A stretch of DNA of 44,976 nt from Opitutia bacterium UBA7876 (GCA_002500665.1 DLRY01000033.1:10178-55153); one strand, 5' to 3'; shown: positions 1 to 8,910, counted from the first letter of the stretch. The notes: generated from the letters alone by a model not told the origin. Program-made: numbers and translations.

Positions 1-1
1 T

Positions 2-1954
2 GGTTCGCCTGTGGCTTCCGCTTCCGTGGATTCTCCGGGATTGCCCGTCCGCAAGGACAAAAAGGTGAAGAAGCAGAACAGGGCGGACGGTAAGAAAGGC
101 AAGGACCAGCCAAGCTTGGCCAAGTTGCCGCCACTGCCCGAGATCAGGAATGCTCCGCCCGTCAGAGCCGATGGACGGCTCCGCATGGAAGTCGGCCAGA
201 TACAGGCCGCGGCCCTCTGGGTCGACCGCTTCGTCGGTGATGCCCTGGCCAAGGCCGGACGGAAGCCCAACCTGCCGGCGGATGACTTTGTCTTTCTGCG
301 CCGAATATACTTGGATGCAGCAGGACGCATCCCAACGGACGACGAAGCATCGAACTTTCTAAAGGACAAGGATCCGGAAAAACGCAGGAAGCTGATCGAC
401 AGGCTTCTTCTATCGGATGGTTACCGATCCCACCTGTTTAATTGGCTGGCCGACCTTCTCCGTCACAAGCAGTCGATCAAGAGGACCAACTACAGCTATT
501 ACGAGAGATGGCTCAAGGATCAGATTGCCAAGAATCGTCCCTGGGACGAGATGGTGTACGATATGCTCTCGGCGGAGGGTAGCATTGCATCTTCGGGTCC
601 TGCGGGTTACCTGCTGCGGGATCCCGGTATGCCCCTTGACAACCTGTCCAACACCCTCAACGTTTTTCTCGGGGCCAACGTAGCCTGCGCTCAGTGTCAT
701 GATCATCCTTTGGCGGACTGGACGCAGCGTGAATTCTACGAGTTGGCTGCTTTTTTCGGTGCCACGGACGTCAGTGATCGGGATCCTAGAAAAGTTGGCA
801 ATAGGCTCAAATCAGAAGAAATTTCCAAGCAGGACGTCATTAAGGCGGTCGCTCCCAATATGGCCCGCGTTCATACCAAGGGTGCCCAGACCCTTAAGTT
901 TCCCTCCGATTACGCCTACGACGACGTCAAGCCGGGTAGCCCGGTGGAACCCCTGCTTTTCGTTTGGGAATCCGGCGACGAGAAGGGACCCGCCTATCAG
1001 GTCAACCACAAGAACCCGAGAACCCTTCGCTCTAGTTTTGCCAAATGGCTTACCCACGAGAAGAACCCGCGCTTTGCCGCTACCATAGCAAACCGTCTGT
1101 GGCAGCGGGCCTTTGGTCTGGGTGTCAAGGAACCTCTAGACGACCTTGACGACTTGTCCAAGTCTTCCAATCCGGCACTTCTGCAGTTGCTTGGACAGAT
1201 CATGGTCAAAGCTGATTTCGATGTCCGGGAATTTCAGCGTGTACTATTTAACTCCAAGGCCTACCAAGCCAAGGCAAGCGTGAGCCCTCCCATCGGGGAA
1301 TTGGACGACTATCTTTTCCCCGGACCCCTTCTGCGCCGGATGACTGCGGAGCAGGCGTGGGATTCGATTCTGGCCCTCGTCGTGGGAGAGAAAATAGACT
1401 CGTATAAAATCGACCGATCTCATCGCGTGACCCGCTATGATTTTCCGTACGAAAAAATGTCCCCGGAAAACGTAAGCAAGGTGGTTTTGGCCATGAAGAA
1501 GAGCGGGCATCTGGACAAGGACGTTGGAAGTCGCCTGAACGAGAAGGACTATGTCCAGGGCAAACGACCTCCTAAGATCGGGAGGGAATTCCTCCTGCGG
1601 GCATCGGAGATGAGCCAACCTGCCCGCGATGATCATTTCCTGCGTATGTTCGGTCAGTCATCCCGGGAACTGGTCAACGATTCGAGTTCAGAGGGAAGCA
1701 TTCCGCAATCCCTTATGCTGATGAACGGGGATATTCAGTTTATACTTTCGGACAAGCAATCAAGGCTATCCGTCAAACTCAAGAAGAGCGGAGGTTTCGA
1801 TCCGGCCGTGCAATTTCTTTTCATGAGTTTCTTCGGTCGCCCGCCTTCCCCGGACGAGTTGGCCGCTATTCGGGAAGCTCTGCAAAAGGGCATGAAGAAG
1901 GAAGACCTGACCTGGGCACTCTTCAATTCCACGGAATTTCTTTTTGTTCAGTAA
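2..1954 (+). CDS. DUF1549/DUF1553 protein, 5' end outside window
   Basis: The frame is open to the left edge. A GTG at 11 could act as a start, but the residues around it are a Pro/Lys-rich linker, not a signal peptide, so the true N-terminus is probably upstream. Counting from that GTG, DUF1549 covers about residues 70-260 and carries a CAQCHDH motif (C226, C229, H230) of the c-type haem-binding form. DUF1553 fills about 340-640, with the family's asparagine-arginine-tryptophan-rich segment near 365 (NRLWQRAFG). Members of this family are large secreted proteins of Planctomycetes and Verrucomicrobia with no established reaction. The stop lies 23 bases before a DUF1501 gene, the usual partner. 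An N-terminal planctomycete cytochrome domain or Ig-like repeats may sit upstream of the window. Confidence 0.9.
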   Translation, partial: GSPVASASVDSPGLPVRKDKKVKKQNRADGKKGKDQPSLAKLPPLPEIRNAPPVRADGRLRMEVGQIQAAALWVDRFVGDALAKAGRKPNLPADDFVFLRRIYLDAAGRIPTDDEASNFLKDKDPEKRRKLIDRLLLSDGYRSHLFNWLADLLRHKQSIKRTNYSYYERWLKDQIAKNRPWDEMVYDMLSAEGSIASSGPAGYLLRDPGMPLDNLSNTLNVFLGANVACAQCHDHPLADWTQREFYELAAFFGATDVSDRDPRKVGNRLKSEEISKQDVIKAVAPNMARVHTKGAQTLKFPSDYAYDDVKPGSPVEPLLFVWESGDEKGPAYQVNHKNPRTLRSSFAKWLTHEKNPRFAATIANRLWQRAFGLGVKEPLDDLDDLSKSSNPALLQLLGQIMVKADFDVREFQRVLFNSKAYQAKASVSPPIGELDDYLFPGPLLRRMTAEQAWDSILALVVGEKIDSYKIDRSHRVTRYDFPYEKMSPENVSKVVLAMKKSGHLDKDVGSRLNEKDYVQGKRPPKIGREFLLRASEMSQPARDDHFLRMFGQSSRELVNDSSSEGSIPQSLMLMNGDIQFILSDKQSRLSVKLKKSGGFDPAVQFLFMSFFGRPPSPDELAAIREALQKGMKKEDLTWALFNSTEFLFVQ

Positions 1955-1977
1955 GGAAGCAAACCCTTAAAAACATA

Positions 1978-3228
1978 ATGAATAACTTCATTCTAGAAAG
2001 ACGAAAGTTCATCGAGAGGTGCGCCCTAGGCGCCTTCGGGCTTTCCGTTCTGCCCGACTTGAGAGCGGCAGAACCAGTTGGCGGAGGGAACGGATTCGGC
2101 AAGGCCAAGCGCATCATCTTCCTTCAGGTCAAAGGAGGCATGAGCCACATTGACACCTTTGATCCCAAGATCGGGCCGACCAAGGGACCGGGCGATGCAA
2201 TCCGAACCAAGGCCGACTTCCAAATCACCGAGTACCTGCCCAAGACTGCAGGGGTTGCGGATCGAATTTCCGTCATCCGCAGCATGACGGCCAAAGTCGG
2301 CGTGCATGGCCCGGCACAGTACTTCATGCGAACCGCCTTCACCCAACGCAATACCATCAAGCATCCCAACCTCGGGGCGTGGGCCCAGCACTATCTTGGA
2401 GAAAGTCATGGCACTCTTCCTTCCTCGGCTTGCATCAACTCCGGTCCAAAGTACGGAAACGGCTTTTTTCCAACCGCCTTCAGTCCCATACCCATTCTTA
2501 ATCCGGACAACGGCCTCAGGAACATAAAGACCAGGGGCGGCAGTGAAGCGCTCGGTCAGAGGTTGGCCTTATCCGAAAAGCTCAGTTCTTTCTTCTCCAA
2601 CCGCTACCCGGATCGAAACGTCAAGTCATACCGCGAGTTCTACGATAACACCCTTCGCCTCCTTCGAAGCAAGGATCTCGATTCCTTCGACCTTGGAAAG
2701 GAACCTGCCGCCATGCGCCAGAAATACGGCCTGAGTAAATTCGGACAAGGCTGCCTTTTGGCCCGCCGATTGGTGGAAACCGGCGTTCGATACGTAGAAG
2801 TGGCGACCGATGGCTGGGATATGCATAACAACTTGCAGGGTGATATGGAGGATTTGAGTCCCTCCTTCGATCAAGCCTATGCGGCTTTGATTTCGGACTT
2901 GGATCAGCGCGGGATGCTGAATAGCACCTTGGTGGTTTTAGCCACCGAGTTCGGTCGCAAGCCTCAATTCAATGGTAATGGTCGCGGGCACTACCCGATC
3001 TGCTTTTGTTCGGTGCTCGCCGGAGGCGGGGTGAAACGCGGATTTGTTTACGGAGCCAGTGACAAGACGGGAGCCTACCCGGAAAACCCGGTCACGGTCA
3101 ACGACCTGCATGCCACAATCGGATGGGCCGCCGGGCTGCCTCTCAAGAATGAAGTTCTCTCCTCTACCGGAAGGCCCTTCGTGGTCGGTGGAGCGAAAGC
3201 CAAGCCGGTTCGCGAGCTTTTCGCATAG
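1978..3228 (+). CDS. DUF1501 family protein, Tat-exported
   Basis: This 416-residue protein starts with a twin-arginine signal (ERRKFIERC, then a hydrophobic stretch to about residue 30), so it is probably folded before export. DUF1501 proteins share the alkaline phosphatase/sulfatase superfamily fold. Family landmarks seen are GGMSHIDTFDPK near residue 55, a long middle region, ATEFGRKP near 323 and a GRGHYP motif after it. The Asp and His residues in these motifs are the likely metal ligands, by analogy with that superfamily. It lies just behind the DUF1549/1553 gene on the same strand and is probably co-transcribed. The reaction is unknown. No strong Shine-Dalgarno is visible close to the ATG; GGAAG at the preceding stop is over 15 bases away. 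Confidence 0.9.
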   Translation: MNNFILERRKFIERCALGAFGLSVLPDLRAAEPVGGGNGFGKAKRIIFLQVKGGMSHIDTFDPKIGPTKGPGDAIRTKADFQITEYLPKTAGVADRISVIRSMTAKVGVHGPAQYFMRTAFTQRNTIKHPNLGAWAQHYLGESHGTLPSSACINSGPKYGNGFFPTAFSPIPILNPDNGLRNIKTRGGSEALGQRLALSEKLSSFFSNRYPDRNVKSYREFYDNTLRLLRSKDLDSFDLGKEPAAMRQKYGLSKFGQGCLLARRLVETGVRYVEVATDGWDMHNNLQGDMEDLSPSFDQAYAALISDLDQRGMLNSTLVVLATEFGRKPQFNGNGRGHYPICFCSVLAGGGVKRGFVYGASDKTGAYPENPVTVNDLHATIGWAAGLPLKNEVLSSTGRPFVVGGAKAKPVRELFA

Positions 3229-3249
3229 GTCCCCCTCATCGGCACTTCC

Positions 3250-3948
3250 TTGGAATCAAATCGAAAACTAAAGGCCGTCGTCTTCGACATGGACGGCGTG
3301 GTGATCGATAGCGAGCCCAATCATTACAGGGCAATCTGCGAGGCGATAGGCGAGGGGATGACCCTGTCCTACGAAGATTTTCTAAGCAGGTTTGCGGGCC
3401 GGGACGAGCGCTTCGCGATGGGCGAAATGGCCAATGAACTCGGTATCGAGTACGACGAGGAGCTTTTCCGCGAATGGTCGCAAAGGAAAGCGGCGGCCTA
3501 TGCCCAGTTCGTTTCCGAACATGCCGAGCCTATGCCTGGTGCGGTTGACTTCGTGGCGGCCGTGGCCCGGGCGATGCCCGTCGGTTTGGCCACGGGTTCA
3601 CGCCGCTCGGACGTGGATTCTGCCCTTCGCGTATTGGCGGGCGGGCGTCTGGAGGGACTTTTCAAGACGATCGTAACCTCGGACGACGTCCCCGAGACAA
3701 AACCTCATCCCGCGACCTATGCCAAGGCGGTCCGTGACTTGGGGTTCGAGCCTGCTGATTGCATTGCCTTGGAGGATTCTCCGAACGGAATCCTGTCGGC
3801 CAAGGGGGCTGGCTTGCGTGTGATCGGCATTTCCGCCATGCATGGCCCGGAAAAACTAATGGATGCGGACCGGGTAGTGCCCGACCTGAGGGGAGCTTCC
3901 CTGGAGACGCTTTATTCCTGGCTGGACCAAGTGCCTTTACTTGATTGA
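3250..3948 (+). CDS. HAD-superfamily phosphatase/phosphomutase-like
   Basis: A 232-residue cytoplasmic HAD hydrolase of the beta-phosphoglucomutase/phosphoglycolate phosphatase type. The four HAD motifs are present: DMDGVVIDSE with nucleophile D13 and acid D15, the serine-bearing LATGSRR strand, the lysine in ETKPHPATY, and the acidic ALEDSPNGI. The cap domain is inserted after motif I (C1 cap). The start is a TTG at 3250; upstream in frame there is only the stop of the DUF1501 gene, and the next ATG is inside motif I, so TTG is the only sensible start. The 21-base gap to DUF1501 suggests one transcript. Substrate cannot be read from sequence; a sugar phosphate is likely. Confidence 0.88.
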   Translation: MESNRKLKAVVFDMDGVVIDSEPNHYRAICEAIGEGMTLSYEDFLSRFAGRDERFAMGEMANELGIEYDEELFREWSQRKAAAYAQFVSEHAEPMPGAVDFVAAVARAMPVGLATGSRRSDVDSALRVLAGGRLEGLFKTIVTSDDVPETKPHPATYAKAVRDLGFEPADCIALEDSPNGILSAKGAGLRVIGISAMHGPEKLMDADRVVPDLRGASLETLYSWLDQVPLLD

Positions 3949-3980
3949 CCGCTTGATTGGGAAGTGCTGTTCATTGCGGT

Positions 3981-5816
3981 CTATACGACGTGATTGAGGG
4001 CTTGAACCACGTTGAGGGCATCGTTTCCTATGCTTTCCATTTCATTGAGGATATCGACGTAAATCATCTCCGCCTTCAGGTTTTCCTTATCCTGCATTCT
4101 TTTGACTGCATTCTTCCGTAACGATTTTCTGGAAGCGTCGATTCGGTCTTCGATGGCTTCCGCTTTTTCGATGTCGGGGATGCTTCCATCCTTGAGGTGG
4201 CTTTGGTACAATTCCATGAAATCAAGAATTTGTTCGGAGAATACCTTGATTTCACGTTTTGTCTCGATGGGCAAGGTGCGGTTCTTTCGATATTTCCGGT
4301 GAGCCAGTTGAACGAGCCGGTAGCAGCAGTCGCCGATATCCTCCAATTCTCCGGTTACCCTCAGAAGAGAAGCGACGCGCAGAGCTCGCTCACCAGCGAG
4401 ACTCTCGGTCGTGCAATGGATGAGGGTCTGGGTTATGTCGAAGGCCAGCTCGTCGCATTTTTCTTCCAGTTCTATGAGTTCCTTGATCAGCTTTCCCTTG
4501 TCCTCTTCCGGACTCTCGAAGACCTCTACGAAACCTTCGAACATGTAACGTGAGATGGCTGCCAACCTGTTTACTTCAGCCTCGACCAAGGCCAAGTTCA
4601 GTTCTCCGGTCTTGGGCAAAACCCCTGACCCCTCGTAGTGCAAAGCCGCCAGGCTTCCTGGTTTGGGTGCCTTGCCATCTGCGGTCTTTGGCTTGACGAG
4701 CCGTTCGACAAGTCGGCCGAGGTGTGGAGTGAAGCCGATCAAGAGGGCAATGTTGGTCAGGTTGAAAAGCGTATGGAACAGGGAAAGGTGCAATGGGATG
4801 TTTCTGTCGACGATCGCTTTCTTGGCTTTTGAGATGTCGTCATCCGTTGGTTGGCCCTCAAACTCATTATCGGCAAGATAGGCCATCGCTTCCTGCTGGG
4901 TCACGTCTTCCACATAGATGGCGCCCGGCATGATCTGGTCCAGCATTGCAATAAAGGGATAAAAGAGCAGCAACATCCAAGTCACGCCGGCAATATTGAA
5001 AATGAAGTGGGCCCGGGCTGCTCTCTTGGCATTGAGGTTCGCGCCAATGGAGGCAAGCCAGGCGGTTACGGTCGTACCGATGTTTTCCCCCATCACGATT
5101 GCCGCGGCGATTTCAAAATCAATCCATCCGTTGATCGCCACGATGATGGTTATTCCCATGGCTGCCGAAGATGATTGGACCAGAATGGTAAGAAAAACTC
5201 CGATAACCAGGAAGATCAGGACCGATCCAAAGCCATAGCTGTTCAGCTGTTCTATGAAGCCCTGAATGGACAGGACCATTTCCTGGTCCGCGGGATCCGG
5301 GCTCTTGAGCAGGCTCTTGACGTCGGGCACCGCATTCTTCAGTTCGCTCAACCCGAAGAAAAGCAACCCGAATCCCACCAGAAATTCTCCCGAGTGCTTG
5401 AGCTTTGGCTTGGATGAGAAGACCAGCGGCAATCCGATTCCGATAATGGGCAGGGCGATTTTTGAAAGGCTGAATTTGCCGATGGTCGCGATGATCCAGC
5501 CGGTCAGAGTGGTACCAAGGTTCGCGCCCATGATCACCCCGATCGATTCCATCAAGGTGAGGAGTTGCGCATTGACGAAACTTACCACCATTACGGTAGT
5601 GGCGGAAGAAGACTGGACCAAGCAGGTTACCAGCAAGCCTGTCATGAGGCCGAAAAACCGGTTCTGGGTCATCGTGGCCATGATTCGGCGCATGCCTTCT
5701 CCGGCAATTTTCTGGATGCCCTCGCTCATCACGCGCATTCCGAACAAAAAGATTCCCAGCCCTCCGAGTATGTAAAGTAATCGAACGACGAATTCCCAGG
5801 CAGTTACGTTTCCCAT
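3981..5816 (-). CDS. Na+/Pi cotransporter family protein with PhoU-like tail
   Basis: A 611-residue inner-membrane protein of the NptA/Na-Pi cotransporter (SLC34-like) family. The two inverted halves each carry the signature QSSS: VQSSSATT followed by GANLGTT, and later VQSSSAAM followed by GENIGTT. About eight hydrophobic segments occupy residues 5-320. The last 200 residues are soluble, helical and PhoU-like (repeated acidic/basic helices, Glu-rich), as in many bacterial members. The start was set at the ATG at 5816: it begins MGNVTAWEF at the first membrane helix and has an AAAGGAAA ribosome site six bases upstream. A longer frame to 5957 would overlap the porin gene and adds no plausible protein. 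It follows the porin on the same strand by 52 bases, consistent with a phosphate-uptake operon. Confidence 0.93.
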   Translation of the reverse strand: MGNVTAWEFVVRLLYILGGLGIFLFGMRVMSEGIQKIAGEGMRRIMATMTQNRFFGLMTGLLVTCLVQSSSATTVMVVSFVNAQLLTLMESIGVIMGANLGTTLTGWIIATIGKFSLSKIALPIIGIGLPLVFSSKPKLKHSGEFLVGFGLLFFGLSELKNAVPDVKSLLKSPDPADQEMVLSIQGFIEQLNSYGFGSVLIFLVIGVFLTILVQSSSAAMGITIIVAINGWIDFEIAAAIVMGENIGTTVTAWLASIGANLNAKRAARAHFIFNIAGVTWMLLLFYPFIAMLDQIMPGAIYVEDVTQQEAMAYLADNEFEGQPTDDDISKAKKAIVDRNIPLHLSLFHTLFNLTNIALLIGFTPHLGRLVERLVKPKTADGKAPKPGSLAALHYEGSGVLPKTGELNLALVEAEVNRLAAISRYMFEGFVEVFESPEEDKGKLIKELIELEEKCDELAFDITQTLIHCTTESLAGERALRVASLLRVTGELEDIGDCCYRLVQLAHRKYRKNRTLPIETKREIKVFSEQILDFMELYQSHLKDGSIPDIEKAEAIEDRIDASRKSLRKNAVKRMQDKENLKAEMIYVDILNEMESIGNDALNVVQALNHVV

Positions 5817-5822
5817 GATAAG

Positions 5823-5830
5823 TTTCCTTT
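5823..5830 (-). promoter_or_regulatory. Ribosome binding site of Na/Pi cotransporter
   Basis: On the minus strand this reads AAAGGAAA, six bases before the ATG at 5816. It decides the start in favour of the 611-residue protein rather than the extended frame reaching back into the porin gene. Confidence 0.6.
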
Positions 5831-5868
5831 TTTTGTTTTTCGTAGGATAGGGTTGATGAAAGTTTGTA

Positions 5869-7020
5869 TCACCAGCTGATCCGAAGCCCGGAGGTGTATC
5901 CCCAGCCTTCGTATTCATGCGTTCCCAAGTTATCCATTTCCGTATACTGGATGGCATTCTGCCATTTCAGTTTGTGTCCATAGAAGAAATAATTGATTCC
6001 CACAAAGTATTCTTGCATCTGATCTCCACGTCCTGCGAGATCACGCTCGTATCGAGTTACGTCGACGTCTTGAGAATCTTCACTTTCCACGTGTGTGTAA
6101 CTGAAAACACCCTGCAATTGATCGGTGAAATCATAAAATGGCATGAGTTGGATGCCCCAGACGTCACTTTGGGACCCATATCCGCTGGAGAAGCTTAGGT
6201 CTCCCCAAAAATTGAGTTTTCCTTTTTTAAGTTTTGTAACGATGGAAAAAGCATTTTTGTGGTCGGGCGTTTGATTCAGGGGATCTTCTTCTTGTACCAT
6301 GAAATCGAATCTAACCAGGGATTCGTCAAAGGAATCGGACTCCTCGAAATTATAGGCGAGGGAAAGGAGCCCGAAAGTTCCGTAGTCGAAGGCTTCGTCG
6401 AATTCCGGACCCTCGTCACTTGAATAAATGCCTGCGAGATAGTCCCAATTTTCACGGCTTCCGGAGATTGAAGCCCCCGTAAAATATTCGTTGGGAAACC
6501 AGATGTTTCTTGCAATTTTGCCACGCTCCAAGGTGTAAAGCTTCTTGGATGAGGTCGATCCGTGCAGGGTGAAAGGGGCGGATTGCTTGCCTACTTTGAA
6601 TTTCATGCCCGAATCAGTGGACCAAGAGAGATAGGTATCCGTAAGGTTTCTGTAAAGAGGTTCGGGACGATTGAGGTTCATGTTGGCCTCGGAATGCAAC
6701 GTGATGCCTCCAAGCAAACTGGCTTTGAATCCGAATCTCAAGCGCCGCCATTGGGAATCGTCGTCCGAAGAACCGTCCACGTCATTCTCAAAGCTATGGT
6801 AGTCTGCCTGGAGTCGTCCGGTTATGGCAAACTTGCTCATGGTTTCATTCTCTGCGTTTTCGTAGATGACCACTTTGTTCCAGAACTCATCGTAAGGGGA
6901 TTCCTCGGAGTTTTGGGAGAAACCGGTACCGCAAAGAGCAAGGAAAGAAAGCAAGGCGACTGCGGTTTTTACGGGTCGGCGCATGGTTTTGGTTGGATTC
7001 ATATTCTTCGAACCTACCAT
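5869..7020 (-). CDS. Phosphate-selective porin O/P-like outer-membrane protein
   Basis: About 383 residues with an N-terminal signal peptide (MRRPVKTAVALLSFLALCG from residue 13, cleavage probably after GFSQ). The remainder alternates polar and aromatic residues as in outer-membrane beta-barrels, with patterns typical of the OprO/OprP family: WRRLRFGFKASL near residue 90, a GKQSAPFTLHGS stretch, and a final strand ending in aromatic tryptophan (GLRISW). It would let phosphate or similar anions through the outer membrane. Three ATGs are possible (7020, 7002, 6984) and no clear ribosome site separates them; the longest is given. A PHO-box-like repeat lies 26 bases before the first ATG. The neighbours are phoR upstream and the Na/Pi transporter downstream. 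Base composition is AT-richer than the sulfatase genes. Confidence 0.85.
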   Translation of the reverse strand: MVGSKNMNPTKTMRRPVKTAVALLSFLALCGTGFSQNSEESPYDEFWNKVVIYENAENETMSKFAITGRLQADYHSFENDVDGSSDDDSQWRRLRFGFKASLLGGITLHSEANMNLNRPEPLYRNLTDTYLSWSTDSGMKFKVGKQSAPFTLHGSTSSKKLYTLERGKIARNIWFPNEYFTGASISGSRENWDYLAGIYSSDEGPEFDEAFDYGTFGLLSLAYNFEESDSFDESLVRFDFMVQEEDPLNQTPDHKNAFSIVTKLKKGKLNFWGDLSFSSGYGSQSDVWGIQLMPFYDFTDQLQGVFSYTHVESEDSQDVDVTRYERDLAGRGDQMQEYFVGINYFFYGHKLKWQNAIQYTEMDNLGTHEYEGWGYTSGLRISW

Positions 7021-7045
7021 CCGTTCGTTACGCGATTGGGTCGCG

Positions 7046-7067
7046 TTTGTTACAATTACGTAACAAA
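7046..7067 (-). promoter_or_regulatory. PHO-box-like repeat before the porin
   Basis: Read on the minus strand this is TTTGTTACGTAATTGTAACA plus AA. It contains two 7-base direct repeats, TTGTTAC and TTGTAAC, separated by four bases, the 11-base spacing of enterobacterial PHO boxes (CTGTCAT-n4-CTGTCAY). It also forms a perfect 8-base inverted repeat (TTTGTTAC/GTAACAAA, six-base centre). It is the only strong repeat in the 92-base gap between phoR and the porin. Position beside phoB/phoR and before a phosphate porin supports PhoB binding; the palindrome leaves a dimeric repressor possible. Confidence 0.5.
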
Positions 7068-7112
7068 TGCAGATCCCTTGATTTTCCTCGGTCGAGCGAG
7101 CCTTTTGACTAA

Positions 7113-7952
7113 CTAGGTTGAAGCTGGAAACCGGAAGGAAAAGACGGAGCCCTTTCCGAGCCTGCTCTGGGCGACGACCTCTCCCTGGTGGGCCTCGATG
7201 ACTTCCCTTACTATGGTGAGTCCCAGCCCGGTGCCACCGCGTTCGCGCGACCGGCTCTTTTCCAACCGGTAGAATCGCTCGAACAACCTCTCCAGTTCTT
7301 CTTCCGGTATTCCCTGCCCGTCGTCCTCGATCCTGCAGGCGACGTGCTGGCCGTCCGCATCCATTTTGGCCTGCACCTTAATGGTCGATAGGTTTTCGGC
7401 GTGAACGATCGCGTTCTCGATAAGGTTCTCGAACACGCTGATCAATTTTTCTGCGTCCCCCGATATCATTAACGGAGAGTCGGGTAGATCTACTGAGATT
7501 ACAGGTCCGTCGTCTCCCATTTTCGTCTGGAAATCCTCTCCGATTTGTCCGATCAACTCGGATAGATCGAGTTTTTTTCGGTCGAGCGTTAAGTCCAGGG
7601 CTTCCAGTCGGGCCAGGGAAAGCAAATCCTCGATCAGGGAGTTGAGCCGCTCTGAATTGCGCTGAATCTTGGAAAGAAACTTTCTTCTCTGCTTCTCGCT
7701 CAAGTTCTCGTAATCATCGATAAGGGTTTCCGAAAAACCCTTGATTATGGAGACCGGGGTGCGCAGTTCATGTGAGACGTTGGCCACGAAGTCCCGATGG
7801 GCTTGCTCTTGCTCGTCGTTTGTTTGTCGAGTGTTGGGACGGCCTTCAGGCCAACGGCTGGAGCTTTTTCTTCGTCCGGCCTTCCATACGAAGCATATCG
7901 CTACCGCCGCACCACAGGCAATCAGGACAACCAACCATTCCGGCACGAACAT
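7113..7952 (-). CDS. phoR: PhoR-type sensor histidine kinase, reduced sensor
   Basis: A 279-residue membrane histidine kinase. Start chosen at the ATG at 7952, four bases after the phoB stop; a longer frame would run inside phoB. It begins with one membrane helix (about residues 4-24), then a short basic linker, HisKA with the phospho-acceptor in VSHELRTPVS near residue 60, and HATPase_c with the N box ENLIENAI, the G1 box DDGQGIPEEE, the F box FERFYR and the G2 box GGTGLGL. No periplasmic domain and no PAS domain are visible, so it is shorter than classical PhoR (about 430 residues in E. coli). It would phosphorylate the adjacent PhoB-like regulator. Assignment as PhoR rests on the neighbours as well as the kinase core. 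Confidence 0.85.
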   Translation of the reverse strand: MFVPEWLVVLIACGAAVAICFVWKAGRRKSSSRWPEGRPNTRQTNDEQEQAHRDFVANVSHELRTPVSIIKGFSETLIDDYENLSEKQRRKFLSKIQRNSERLNSLIEDLLSLARLEALDLTLDRKKLDLSELIGQIGEDFQTKMGDDGPVISVDLPDSPLMISGDAEKLISVFENLIENAIVHAENLSTIKVQAKMDADGQHVACRIEDDGQGIPEEELERLFERFYRLEKSRSRERGGTGLGLTIVREVIEAHQGEVVAQSRLGKGSVFSFRFPAST

Positions 7953-7956
7953 TTGC

Positions 7957-8655
7957 CTAGGCGAATTTTTCCGTGAGACGATAACCGACCCCGCGGATCG
8001 TTTCGATCTGCAAGTCGGAATCGGAAATTTTCTTGCGGACTCTGCGGATGTGAACGTCCACGGTGCGGGTTTCGACCTCGGTGTCGAATTTCCAAACCCC
8101 GAGAAGCAGGTTGTCACGGGTTTGTACTCTCCCCTTCCTCTTTAGAAAATAGTGGATCAACTTGAATTCAGTCAGGGTGAAGTCAACTTTCTCCCCGGAA
8201 ATGGAAATGCTGTGATCCTCCTCGTCCAGGACAAGCTTGCCAAGGATGATGCGTGAACTGGTGTCGTTTGATTGATCGGCCGAGCGTTTCAAGATCGATC
8301 GTATCCGAAGGATAAGTTCCTGCGAATCGAATGGTTTTTCAAGGTAGTCGTCCGCTCCCTGCTCCAAGCCCTTGATCCGGTGCTCCACCCCTGACTTTGC
8401 AGTCAGCATGATGACGGGTATCTTCTGGAGGAGATTGTCCGATCGAATCATGCGCAACAGTTGAAAGCCATCCAGATCCGGCATCATGACGTCGAGAATG
8501 ATAAGCTCGGGACTGAAATCCCTCGCTTTTCCCAAGGCCTCGAATGGGTTGTTCGAAAATTTGACCTCGAATCCCTCCTTGCCTAATTGGTAATGCAGAA
8601 GATCCGTCAGGTCCTTTTCGTCGTCCACGACGAATATCCTTATCCGTGATGTCAT
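7957..8655 (-). CDS. phoB: PhoB-like OmpR-family response regulator
   Basis: A 232-residue response regulator. The receiver domain (1-120) has the acidic pair in VVDDEKD, the phospho-acceptor aspartate near residue 55 in LILDVMMPDLDG, the threonine in MLTAKS and the lysine in EKPFDSQEL. The C-terminal winged-helix domain (about 135-230) shows the OmpR/PhoB pattern, including TLTEFKLI, the recognition-helix segment with VDVHIRRVRKKI and the wing IETIRGVGYRL. It is the first gene of phoB-phoR (four-base gap), and the porin and Na/Pi transporter follow downstream. It is divergent from arsC. PhoB identity is inferred from domain type and context; other OmpR-family regulators look similar. Confidence 0.88.
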   Translation of the reverse strand: MTSRIRIFVVDDEKDLTDLLHYQLGKEGFEVKFSNNPFEALGKARDFSPELIILDVMMPDLDGFQLLRMIRSDNLLQKIPVIMLTAKSGVEHRIKGLEQGADDYLEKPFDSQELILRIRSILKRSADQSNDTSSRIILGKLVLDEEDHSISISGEKVDFTLTEFKLIHYFLKRKGRVQTRDNLLLGVWKFDTEVETRTVDVHIRRVRKKISDSDLQIETIRGVGYRLTEKFA

Positions 8656-8808
8656 GAGTAGCCCCCAATTTCACGGTGCGGACACTCAAATGGCAAGTTG
8701 CATTTGAATGAAGGTTCTTCCATAAAGGTACGACTGCCATACCGATATCTCGGCAAATCTCAGGCAAAACACGAATTAGCCAATAGAAAATAACAAAGCA
8801 GAGCAAAG

Positions 8809-8886
8809 ATGATGTTTTTTTTCATGTTTGTTTTGGTTTTGATGCTGAGGTTGATCCATCTGTCGGACTTTCCTAGCATAGCTTGA
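8809..8886 (+). CDS. Possible 25-residue hydrophobic peptide
   Basis: An ATG-initiated frame of 25 codons encodes a Phe/Leu/Val/Met-rich peptide beginning MMFFFMFVLVLMLRL, enough for one membrane span, and ends in TGA. Only a poor purine stretch (AGAGCAAAG) precedes it. Tiny membrane peptides beside two-component genes exist, but an AT-rich promoter region can produce such a frame by chance. Reported as a weak candidate only. Confidence 0.15.
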   Translation: MMFFFMFVLVLMLRLIHLSDFPSIA

Positions 8887-8910
8887 GTTTGTAAAAATCA
8901 ACGGACGGAA

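Noticed and set aside
3947..3981. GACCGC/GCGGTC inverted repeat between the HAD gene and the Na/Pi transporter gene
   Set aside because: Six-base arms with a loop of over 20 bases, partly inside both stop codons, and no T run; too weak for a terminator.
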